NCBI RefSeq assembly: GCF_947488985.1
Contig: NZ_CANLBV010000022.1
Span: 1 to 52,980 of the forward strand
From: an uncultured Vibrio sp.
GTDB lineage: Bacteria > Pseudomonadota > Gammaproteobacteria > Enterobacterales > Vibrionaceae
Direction: 5' to 3'
DNA length: 52,980 bases
Below the pieces are notes generated by a model that searched no databases, had not been told where the DNA came from, and saw only the letters and a program-made list of their open reading frames with translations. Of this stretch, positions 46,373-52,980 are shown piece after piece (within the stretch, counting starts at the first letter, position 1; every line of letters begins with the position of its first letter). A program made the position numbers and the translations under genes.

Positions 46373-47143
46373 TTAAGCTTTTGCTTCAGCGGCTGCTTTA
46401 GCGATAGCTGCGAAGCTTTTCGCGTCTAGAGCTGCACCACCAACTAGAGCACCGTCGATGTCCGGTTGTGCGAAGTAAGCTGCTGCGTTTTCTGGCTTAA
46501 CAGAACCGCCGTATTGGATAACCACTTTCTTAGCAACGTCTTGAGATTTCTCTGCGATGTGTGCACGGATTTGAGCGTGGATGCGTTGTGCATCTTCAGC
46601 TGTAGCTGCTTTACCAGTACCGATAGCCCAGATTGGTTCGTAAGCGATGATAGCGCCTTCAAGAGCTTCAACACCTTGAGTATTGATAACTGCGTCAAGT
46701 TGACGAGCACATACTGCAACCGTTTCGCCTGCTTCGTTTTGTGCTTCAGACTCACCGATACAAAGCACTGGCGTTAGGCCGTTCTCTTTTAGGAAGGCGA
46801 ATTTCTTAGCAACGAACTCGTCAGACTCAGCGTGGTATTCACGACGCTCAGAGTGACCGATGATGATGTGAGATGCTCCGAACTCTTTCAGCATTGCTGG
46901 AGACATGTCGCCAGTGAAAGCACCGCTATTGTTAAGATCAGAATTTTGAGCACCTAGGATGATCGCGCTGCCCGCTTCAGTAAGCGTACGCTCAGCAAGA
47001 TCAACGAAAAGTGCTGGTGGAGCAACTGCTACGTCTACGCCTGTTACGCCTTCAAGCTCAGCGTTAAGACCGTTTAGTAGATCAACAACCATTTCTTTGC
47101 TGCCGTTTAGTTTCCAGTTACCCATAACTACAGGATGACGCAT
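46373..47143 (-). CDS. tpiA: Triosephosphate isomerase
   Basis: A 256-aa TIM-barrel enzyme that interconverts DHAP and glyceraldehyde 3-phosphate. Catalytic residues are Lys11 in GNWKLNG, His97 in IIGHSERR, and Glu169 in [12 protein letters not shown] ribosome binding site AGATAT-like region precedes the ATG weakly. It is convergent with pfkA. The 252-base upstream spacer contains a perfect inverted repeat TCATGAC / GTCATGA (47234-47251). Confidence 0.97.
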   Translation of the reverse strand: MRHPVVMGNWKLNGSKEMVVDLLNGLNAELEGVTGVDVAVAPPALFVDLAERTLTEAGSAIILGAQNSDLNNSGAFTGDMSPAMLKEFGASHIIIGHSERREYHAESDEFVAKKFAFLKENGLTPVLCIGESEAQNEAGETVAVCARQLDAVINTQGVEALEGAIIAYEPIWAIGTGKAATAEDAQRIHAQIRAHIAEKSQDVAKKVVIQYGGSVKPENAAAYFAQPDIDGALVGGAALDAKSFAAIAKAAAEAKA

Positions 47144-47233
47144 AGGAATATCTCCAAAAAGTATTAAAATAAATCAAATGTGAAAAAAAATAATCTTTAT
47201 TGCGAAATAATATAACAGATTAATATCAACAGA

Positions 47234-47251
47234 TCATGACTAGGGTCATGA
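47234..47251. other. Inverted repeat in the tpiA upstream spacer
   Basis: TCATGAC-TAGG-GTCATGA, a perfect 7-bp dyad between tpiA and the CHMI-type gene. It could be an operator or a small hairpin; no U-tract of use. Confidence 0.4.
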
Positions 47252-47395
47252 CTTTTCAGGATCTTATTCAATTGGCAGCGTGAGTTTTGAGGTCTATCAG
47301 TGATCTGGTAGACAGAATGATCGCGAACCTCTCGGATTTTTCATCGTTAGTTGCTATTAAGAGAGCAACGACTACGTCAATAACAGGAAATAACC

Positions 47396-47743
47396 ATGCC
47401 GAATCTAGTTCTAGAGTACTCCAATTCAGTGGATGAACGAGTGAACATTCAAGGCTTATTGGAGGATCTCCACCAAGTTGCACTGACTTGCGGCTTGTTT
47501 GATGTGCCGTCTGTTAAGTCTCGCTCATTGCGCTGCCACAATTGGTTAGTTGGTGATGAGGAGGATAGTGTGGACTTCATTCATATCAGCTTTGAGTTAC
47601 TTGCGGGACGAACGGAACAGCAAAAGCGAGAGTTGTCACGCACGTTGATGCAAACCTTACAAGAACAAGCGAGTCATGTTAGGAGCTTAACGGTGAATAT
47701 TCGTGATATGGATAAGGGCTGTTTTCAGAAAGTAACAAATTAA
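47396..47743 (+). CDS. 5-carboxymethyl-2-hydroxymuconate delta-isomerase-like protein
   Basis: A 115-aa tautomerase-fold protein of the CHMI family. Pro2 directly after the start Met is the expected catalytic N-terminal proline, in MPNLVLEYS. AGGA lies 8 bases upstream of ATG. True CHMI enzymes act in homoprotocatechuate breakdown. No other gene of that pathway is present here, so the physiological substrate is uncertain. It lies alone between tpiA and a DUF805 gene. Confidence 0.85.
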   Translation: MPNLVLEYSNSVDERVNIQGLLEDLHQVALTCGLFDVPSVKSRSLRCHNWLVGDEEDSVDFIHISFELLAGRTEQQKRELSRTLMQTLQEQASHVRSLTVNIRDMDKGCFQKVTN

Positions 47744-47831
47744 CCAACCCAATGAACCAAAGCAACAAATCAAAGTAATAAACTAACCATTGCTGCTGAT
47801 TTTCAGCGGCGTACAAATTTGAGTTTTTAAG

Positions 47832-48254
47832 ATGTCGATGAAAGATTTACTGCTCTCTTTCAAAGGGAGAATTGGTCGTAAGACTTACTGGATGTGGAAT
47901 ATTTTCTACTACATTGCGATTACTGGTTTTGCTTCTGGTATCTCGGTTTTGTTCCCTGCGTACTCCTACATTTTGCTGCCGATCTTCTTATTATTGCTTG
48001 TGATTCCTGATCTTGCGGTCACGGCTAAACGCTGGCATGACCGCAATAAGTCGAATTATTGGCTACTATTAAATATTCCGCTTGTTTTTGGTCGTTTGGC
48101 GTCGCCGATGACCGCTACCACCACTGAGCCTGTATCGTCGACGCATATGGTTGCAACTGTTGCGGCATTAGTATGTGGTTTATGGATTCTGATTGAATGT
48201 GGCTTGATGAAAGGCACTGAAGGTCGGAATGATTACGGCGAAGATCCAGTGTAA
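47832..48254 (+). CDS. DUF805 membrane protein
   Basis: A 140-aa inner-membrane protein with four hydrophobic helices. The family signature is present at the N-terminus (LLLSFKGRIGRKTYWMWNIF) and in the middle (LAVTAKRWHDRNKSNYW). DUF805 proteins are small membrane proteins of unknown function. A second Met at residue 3 is an alternative start; neither has a strong ribosome binding site. Confidence 0.9.
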   Translation: MSMKDLLLSFKGRIGRKTYWMWNIFYYIAITGFASGISVLFPAYSYILLPIFLLLLVIPDLAVTAKRWHDRNKSNYWLLLNIPLVFGRLASPMTATTTEPVSSTHMVATVAALVCGLWILIECGLMKGTEGRNDYGEDPV

Positions 48255-48320
48255 TCGCGGAATGATAAATGAACCAAAGGGAGCACTGAACTCCCTTTTG
48301 TGCCTCTCGTGCTTTTAAAA

Positions 48321-48671
48321 CTAATACATTTTGGGTTCTGTATTTGTTGACCTAAAAGCCACCACATTATCAGGTTGAGGATCTTCAAAGCCAGTGCGTC
48401 CTTTTAGTGCATCTTGGAACTTACCGACCTGGCTGCGTAGCTCTTGCATGAGTACGACATTCGCATGGTGTGGGTTTTTACAACGGTCGACCACCAAATC
48501 AATATGGCTTTGCTGGGCGCGAAGCCTATCTTGCATCACTTCTGAAGCCGAACCGATCATCTGCTCACACATCTGTTGCTTAAATTGATTGAATGCTTCG
48601 GGATCACTTTTGGCGAGTTGAACCAGTTCATCAAAGGGAGGAAGTTTTTGATTCGTATGTGTGTGTCCCAT
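48321..48671 (-). CDS. DUF3135 family protein
   Basis: A 116-aa helical cytosolic protein of the DUF3135 family, unknown function, with LPPFDELVQLAKSDPEAFNQ as the conserved N-terminus. The frame opens at 48704, but AAGGAA lies just before the double ATG at 48674/48671, and the second has the better spacing. It is found mainly in Vibrio and relatives as far as I recall. Confidence 0.8.
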   Translation of the reverse strand: MGHTHTNQKLPPFDELVQLAKSDPEAFNQFKQQMCEQMIGSASEVMQDRLRAQQSHIDLVVDRCKNPHHANVVLMQELRSQVGKFQDALKGRTGFEDPQPDNVVAFRSTNTEPKMY

Positions 48672-48792
48672 CATTCTTTCCTTAGAATAAAGCCTATTTG
48701 ACATGCTTTAAGCTTAAGAAAGAAATCTGTACATTTTTCAGTCTATGGGTGTTTTCTCAATATTGAGACGTCATTAGCGGTGTGGCGTTAGG

Positions 48793-49434
48793 TTATTGGC
48801 CTTGGTGTTTCGATAACAGAGTGGGCGTTATGGTATAGGCACAGCGTCTTTCGCCAGCAATGATGTGCTCAGTACGGCTGACCTGACACTCATCTTTAAG
48901 TAGCTCAGTAAACACATTGAGTTCAGATTGGCACAGGCTAGGGCAGCGAGTAGCGGCTTTGCAGATAGGGCAGTGATTCTCGAACAGTATATAGTGATCG
49001 CCTTGGTCTTGCAGTTCAGCCATATAGCCTTCATCTTCTCTCAGTTGAGTGAGTTTGTTGAGCTTACTGATGAGAGATTCGCAGCCAAGCAAGGCCTTTT
49101 GATAGTGTTGCAGTGTGTGCTGTTCACGCTCAGTAGCAACCTTGGTGACTCCCTCTTTACCGAATAGGTGCTCAACGGCATCGATAACTTGAATGGTGAG
49201 TTCGCCATGTCGGTCTGAAAACTGGCTATGACCGTGCTGAGTGAGAGACCAGTGGCGAGTCGGGCGTCCAACTTTTACTTTGACGTCATGAAACGCAAGA
49301 ATACCGTCATCTTCTAGGCTTTGCAGGTGCTGCCTTGCCCCCATTGTCGTCATGCCAAACTCTTCTGACAGTTGTTTTGCGGTTACGGCACCTTGACGCT
49401 TAATGGTCTGTAAGATTCTGTCGCTTGTTTTCAT
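48793..49434 (-). CDS. SufR-like cysteine-rich winged-helix regulator
   Basis: A 213-aa transcriptional regulator. An N-terminal helix-turn-helix (TAKQLSEEFGMTTMGARQHL, about 18-37) is of the ArsR/DeoR kind, and a wing with GRPTRHWSLT follows. The C-terminal half carries Cys155, Cys158, Cys164, Cys168, Cys183 and Cys198 in the spacing seen in SufR-type proteins that bind an iron-sulfur cluster. So it probably senses Fe-S or iron/oxidative state. AGGCAGAG precedes the ATG. Its targets are not known; it sits alone between the DUF3135 gene and glpX. Confidence 0.8.
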   Translation of the reverse strand: MKTSDRILQTIKRQGAVTAKQLSEEFGMTTMGARQHLQSLEDDGILAFHDVKVKVGRPTRHWSLTQHGHSQFSDRHGELTIQVIDAVEHLFGKEGVTKVATEREQHTLQHYQKALLGCESLISKLNKLTQLREDEGYMAELQDQGDHYILFENHCPICKAATRCPSLCQSELNVFTELLKDECQVSRTEHIIAGERRCAYTITPTLLSKHQGQ

Positions 49435-49578
49435 ACTATCTCTGCCTCATCAACTCTACTATTATGATGCAAGGTGTTTATAAAGCAAACCATTTACTAT
49501 TTTGATGGTGTTTTACTGTATAGATAGCGTTGACTCTATCGGCAGCAATGGTGAGATTCTGGTGCGCCAATAAAACAA

Positions 49579-49603
49579 AAGGCTGATACTTGGTATCAGC
49601 CTT
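49579..49603 (-). terminator. Terminator of glpX
   Basis: A perfect 11-bp stem AAGGCTGATAC / GTATCAGCCTT with a 3-base loop, followed on the minus strand by TTGTTTTA. Confidence 0.85.
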
Positions 49604-49631
49604 AGCATGTTCTGGATCGCCGAAATAAGGC

Positions 49632-50639
49632 TTACAGGATATGACTAACCACTTCTGGGTCTTTACGCTCTAGGTAGTGGATAGATTTGATACGGCGAAT
49701 CGTACGGCAGCGGCCACGGATAAGCAGCGTTTCTGTTGTCGCGATATTGCCTTGACGAGTAATGCCTTCCAGCAAATCGCCCTTGGTGATGCCCGTTGCT
49801 GAGAATACCACGTTGTCGCTGCGTGCCATGTCTTCCATCTTCAATACGATGCCCGCCGTTACGCCCATTTCAGCACAACGTTCTAACTCAAGCTCACCGT
49901 GTTTACGGTTCTCTTCTGTATCGCCTTTCACTTCGTGACGAGGCAGAAGACGACCATGCATGTCACCGTCTAGCGCACGAATAACAGCAGCAGAAACCAC
50001 ACCTTCAGGTGCGCCGCCAATGCAGTACATGACGTCGACTTCGCTGTCTGGCATGCAGGTTAGGATAGAAGCGGCAACATCACCGTCTGGCACTGCGAAC
50101 ACACGAACGCCCATTGCTTGCATGTCGGCGATCACTTGGTCGTGACGAGGCTTAGCCAGCGTGGTTACCACCAATGTATCGAGGGTTTTCCCCAGCGCTT
50201 TGGCGATGTTTTCTAGGTTTTCTGTCAGTGGCAGGTTTAGGTCAATGACGCCTTTCGCGCCAGGGCCTACAACCAGTTTTTCCATGTACATATCAGGCGC
50301 TTTTAGGAAGCTGCCTTTTTCACCTGCAGCCAATACAGCCAATGCGTTTGATTGGCCCATGGCTGTCATGCGTGTCCCTTCGATTGGGTCAACGGCGATG
50401 TCGACAGCGTCGCCGCCGACACCTACGTTTTCGCCGATGTAAAGCATAGGTGCATCATCGATTTCACCTTCACCGATAACAATCTCACCGCTAATTTCGG
50501 TTTTGTTTAATAGGCTACGCATGACTTCGACAGCAGCGCCATCTGCAGCGTTTTTATCGCCACGGCCAAGCCACTTGTAACCAGCCAGTGCAGCACCTTC
50601 TGTGACACGAGAGAATGACATTGCTAAATCGCGTTTCAT
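49632..50639 (-). CDS. glpX: Class II fructose-1,6-bisphosphatase
   Basis: A 335-aa Mn2+-dependent phosphatase acting in gluconeogenesis. The frame opens at 50696, but ATG 50639 with GGAG six bases before it gives MKRDLAMSFSRVTEGAALAG, as in E. coli GlpX. Metal-binding motifs GEGEIDDAPMLYIGE and DPIEGTRMTAMG are intact. It is not in a glpFK operon here. zapB lies divergent upstream, and rraA and menA follow on the other side, the order common to E. coli. Confidence 0.96.
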   Translation of the reverse strand: MKRDLAMSFSRVTEGAALAGYKWLGRGDKNAADGAAVEVMRSLLNKTEISGEIVIGEGEIDDAPMLYIGENVGVGGDAVDIAVDPIEGTRMTAMGQSNALAVLAAGEKGSFLKAPDMYMEKLVVGPGAKGVIDLNLPLTENLENIAKALGKTLDTLVVTTLAKPRHDQVIADMQAMGVRVFAVPDGDVAASILTCMPDSEVDVMYCIGGAPEGVVSAAVIRALDGDMHGRLLPRHEVKGDTEENRKHGELELERCAEMGVTAGIVLKMEDMARSDNVVFSATGITKGDLLEGITRQGNIATTETLLIRGRCRTIRRIKSIHYLERKDPEVVSHIL

Positions 50640-50915
50640 GCGGACTCCAAAATTTTCAAAGGGGGGGAATAGAAATTTCGCGGCGAATTTTACCATATCC
50701 CCAAGGAAACGTTTGCCTTTTTGTTTTTTGGAGATTGCTCTTGATCAATGAGCAGTGGAAAACTGCGGTTATTCATCAAAATCATCGGTTTGTGGTTATG
50801 GCGCGAATCGCTCACGTCAATATTAGGTAAAAAGCGCTGTTTTTTTCATCGAATGGCGCAAAATATCGAATATATTGAGTGTTTATCCTTGCTCTGCTGA
50901 GTAGAATGGACAAAT

Positions 50916-50939
50916 AAGTGAAGTGAAGTGAAGCTTCAC
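50916..50939. repeat. AAGTG triplet repeat and palindrome before zapB
   Basis: AAGTG three times in tandem (50916-50930), running into the 12-bp palindrome GTGAAGCTTCAC (50928-50939), about 30 bases before the zapB start. It may lie in the zapB leader; the role is unknown. Confidence 0.5.
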
Positions 50940-50970
50940 CATCAAATGGATAACTTAAAGGTAGGCCAGA

Positions 50971-51213
50971 ATGTCTTTTGAAGTATTAGAGCAGCTAGAA
51001 GCAAAAATTCAAACAGCAGTAGATACGATTGCACTTCTTCAAATGGAAGTGGAAGAGCTTAAAGAAGAGAAACAGGCACTAGCAACTGAAGCTGGTGAGC
51101 TTAAAGCAAGCCGTCACGAGCTAGAGCAAAAAACTCAGCAAATGCAGGAAGAGCATTCAGCATGGCAAGACCGCATCCGTAACCTTCTTGGTAAAATGGA
51201 TGAAGTAGAGTAA
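50971..51213 (+). CDS. zapB: Cell division protein ZapB
   Basis: An 80-aa coiled-coil protein that joins ZapA at the Z-ring and links it to MatP and the chromosome terminus. Nearly the whole chain is one heptad-repeat coil: MSFEVLEQLEAKIQTAVDTI, then Glu/Lys-rich helices. Length and start are typical. AAAGG precedes the ATG. A strong terminator follows at 51232-51264. Confidence 0.95.
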   Translation: MSFEVLEQLEAKIQTAVDTIALLQMEVEELKEEKQALATEAGELKASRHELEQKTQQMQEEHSAWQDRIRNLLGKMDEVE

Positions 51214-51231
51214 TTGACTCTTCAGTTTTAA

Positions 51232-51264
51232 AAAACGCCCGCTACTTAGTAGCGGGCGTTTTTG
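51232..51264. terminator. Terminator between zapB and rraA
   Basis: A perfect stem of about 14 bp (CGCCCGCTAC / GTAGCGGGCG plus A-U pairs) with a TTA loop and T-run. It serves zapB and possibly rraA. Confidence 0.92.
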
Positions 51265-51322
51265 TGTGCGTTCTAATACTTCGTATTCTTATGCTTTGTT
51301 TCAGTATTCAAAACCGAGTGAG

Positions 51323-51841
51323 TTACTCGAACTCTTGTTCTTCGACATCCAAATCAAGTTCCACATCTAAAGGCTCTGCCGAAAGTATGATCCCGGTGTT
51401 GTCTGCGTAGAGGTAATCTTCTGGCAAGAAGGTCACACTGCCAAAGTTCACGGGAACATCTACTTCACCAATATTGTCTTGGCCAGCCCCGACAGGGATA
51501 GAGGCTAGAGCCTGAATACCTAGATTCATGTCTTCCAGCTCGTCGACTTCACGCACGCAGCCATAAACGATAATGCCTTCCCACTCATTGTCTTCGGCAA
51601 GTAGCGCGACTTCAGCATCGACCAGCGCTTTGCGTAATGAACCGCCGCCATCGATTAACAACACCCGACCGAGGCCATCTTGCTCTAATACGGAGCGGAT
51701 CAGCGCATTGTCTTCAAAACACTTTAAGGTCGTGATCTGTCCGGCGAAGGATGCACGCCCACCGAAATTACTGAACATTGGCTCCACGACATCAACTTGA
51801 TCCAAATAGATGTCGCACAGTGCTGAGGTGTTGTATTCCAT
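51323..51841 (-). CDS. rraA: Regulator of ribonuclease E activity A
   Basis: A 172-aa trimeric protein that binds RNase E and slows mRNA decay. Start [20 protein letters not shown] and the motif [20 protein letters not shown] are the family marks. The last 12 residues are very acidic. It lies 73 bases after menA on the same strand, as in E. coli. Confidence 0.95.
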   Translation of the reverse strand: MEYNTSALCDIYLDQVDVVEPMFSNFGGRASFAGQITTLKCFEDNALIRSVLEQDGLGRVLLIDGGGSLRKALVDAEVALLAEDNEWEGIIVYGCVREVDELEDMNLGIQALASIPVGAGQDNIGEVDVPVNFGSVTFLPEDYLYADNTGIILSAEPLDVELDLDVEEQEFE

Positions 51842-51914
51842 TAGTATACCTTTTGAACAATGAGCTTATTTTGAGTATATCGATGCTTGATCCCTTTGCA
51901 ATGATTAGTCTCAA

Positions 51915-52832
51915 TTAACTGAAGAGAGTTTGAGCGACGACAACACCAGCAAACAGTAGGTTAGTGATCAGTGAGCATTTGACGATAATCGGCATCATGG
52001 GAGCAATCTGCACCGGCTTTTCGGTTTCCCAAACGGCCTTACCGTGTTTGTAGACAGGGATGATGCTCAATAAAAAGGGCAGGTTGATCCAGAGTGGCGT
52101 GTTCTGAATAAGTAGGTAGAGCGCAAAAGACACCAGCGCTAAGCCAAGTAAGGTGAAGTGATAATGTTTGGCTTTACGCTGGCCAAGACGAACGGCCATG
52201 GTGCGCTTGCCACATTCGCGGTCGTTTTCAATATCACGCATGTTATTGATATTGAGTACCGCCACCGCCATTAGTCCGCAGCCTAATGCAGGCAGAAGTA
52301 GGCTTGGTTCAACATGACCTGTGTGTAAGAAGTAAGTGCCGGATACCCCGAGTAAACCGAAAAAGGTAAACACAGATAGGTCACCAAGACCAAGGTAACC
52401 ATAGGGCTTATTACCCATGGTATAAGCGATGGCAGCGGCGATCGCTAATATGCCTAATACAATAAAAGATACGATGCTTTCGAGTGAGGTCAGCGCATGA
52501 AAGATAAGAATCAGCCCAGCGATGGCAGTCAATACGATGTTGAGGATGATCGCTTGCATCATGGTTTTAGCGGTCACTGCGCCAGATTGCATCGCTCGTG
52601 TTGGCCCGAGACGGTTTTCATTGTCGGTGCCTTGTACGGCGTCACCATAGTCATTGGCTAGATTTGACAGAATTTGCAGTAGCGTGGCGGTTAAAAAAGC
52701 CAGTAGGGCTATCGATAAAGAAAACTGATCACTGGCAAACGCTAAACTGCTCCCGGTAAGGATAGAGACCAGTGCAAGAGGCAGAGTTTTCGGTCGTGCG
52801 GCATCAAGCCAAATCAGTAAAGATTGTTTCAT
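51915..52832 (-). CDS. menA: 1,4-dihydroxy-2-naphthoate polyprenyltransferase
   Basis: A 305-aa UbiA-family membrane enzyme that attaches the polyprenyl chain to DHNA in menaquinone synthesis. Eight or nine hydrophobic helices are visible. The two Asp-rich motifs are NDYGDAVQGTDNENRLGP and NNMRDIENDRECGKRTMAVR. Its product is used in low-oxygen respiration, in line with dcuA-aspA elsewhere in the window. The upstream 148 bases to the window end show no further gene. Confidence 0.95.
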   Translation of the reverse strand: MKQSLLIWLDAARPKTLPLALVSILTGSSLAFASDQFSLSIALLAFLTATLLQILSNLANDYGDAVQGTDNENRLGPTRAMQSGAVTAKTMMQAIILNIVLTAIAGLILIFHALTSLESIVSFIVLGILAIAAAIAYTMGNKPYGYLGLGDLSVFTFFGLLGVSGTYFLHTGHVEPSLLLPALGCGLMAVAVLNINNMRDIENDRECGKRTMAVRLGQRKAKHYHFTLLGLALVSFALYLLIQNTPLWINLPFLLSIIPVYKHGKAVWETEKPVQIAPMMPIIVKCSLITNLLFAGVVVAQTLFS

Positions 52833-52980
52833 TGTGGGTCTATTTCGTCATCATTCGTCGTTGAATATTGTGGTTTGAGTATACGCCCATTTTTCAGCCA
52901 ATAAAAAGGTTCATCGCGGATTAGCGGGAACTAAAAACAAAAACGGTAGTAAGTGATATGGTTTAGTCGCCAAACAAAAA

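Noticed and set aside
1..52980. CRISPR arrays, rRNA and tRNA genes, complete insertion sequences
   Set aside because: No regularly spaced repeats, rRNA-like stretches, cloverleaf sequences or transposase genes were seen on either strand.

Overview
The window is a chromosomal segment of a marine Vibrio. Gene content, protein sequences and gene order are typical of Vibrionaceae: yjaG-hupA-yjaH, purH-purD, prmA-dusB-fis, aroQ-accB-accC, acs with crbS/crbR, dcuA-aspA, cpxRA/cpxP-fieF-pfkA-tpiA, and glpX-zapB-rraA-menA. The species cannot be fixed from sequence alone. Nearly everything is vertically inherited housekeeping sequence, except one compact mobile element. No rRNA, tRNA, CRISPR array or complete insertion sequence was seen.

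Layout: 1-7.8 kb holds a 2-hydroxyacid dehydrogenase, yjaG, a CNNM/CBS membrane protein, HU (hupA), the lipoprotein yjaH, and the purine genes purD and purH. zntR follows at 7.8-8.2 kb. From 8.38 to 14.19 kb lies a ~5.8-kb integrated element with a tyrosine integrase, a 193-aa protein of unknown function, an AlpA-type regulator, a primase/helicase, and three small genes (106, 86 and 44 aa). It sits exactly at the 3' end of fis. An 18-bp att repeat with one mismatch is present at both ends and the Fis C-terminus is preserved. Integrase, AlpA and primase as the only recognisable genes, a size near 6 kb, a Vibrio host and the fis site match the phage satellites called PICMIs (phage-inducible chromosomal minimalist islands). 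No capsid, terminase or other packaging gene is visible.

The element has several unannotated signals: a perfect 23-bp inverted repeat near its two ends, a cluster of CTTATGAC octamers before int, TATTGATT iteron-like repeats on both sides of the primase gene (candidate origin sites), and a candidate ~88-nt minus-strand small RNA built from two terminator-like hairpins just upstream of the primase gene.

14.2-21.3 kb: fis, dusB, prmA, accC, accB, aroQ and acs, all on the minus strand. 21.5-34.2 kb forms an acetate block: a DnaQ-like exonuclease and a cNMP/CBS/DUF294 protein upstream of acs, an MFS transporter, the fused transporter/hybrid kinase CrbS, an ActP-like symporter with its DUF4212 small subunit, the K+/H+ antiporter NhaP2, and the NarL-type regulator CrbR. 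CrbS/CrbR is the known two-component switch for acs transcription in Vibrio. 34.3-39.4 kb: dsbD, dcuA and aspA. 39.6-43.9 kb: fxsA, a ~175-bp MITE-like repeat, trmL, cpxA, cpxR and cpxP, with a clear CpxR box between cpxR and cpxP. 44.0-47.2 kb: fieF, pfkA, tpiA. 47.4-49.4 kb: a CHMI-type isomerase, a DUF805 membrane protein, a DUF3135 protein and a cysteine-rich SufR-like regulator. 49.6-52.8 kb: glpX, zapB, rraA and menA.

Several start codons were moved from the longest open frame using family alignment recalled from E. coli and visible ribosome binding sites (yjaG, zntR, alpA, dusB, aroQ, acs, nhaP2, crbR, fxsA, pfkA, the DUF3135 gene, glpX).
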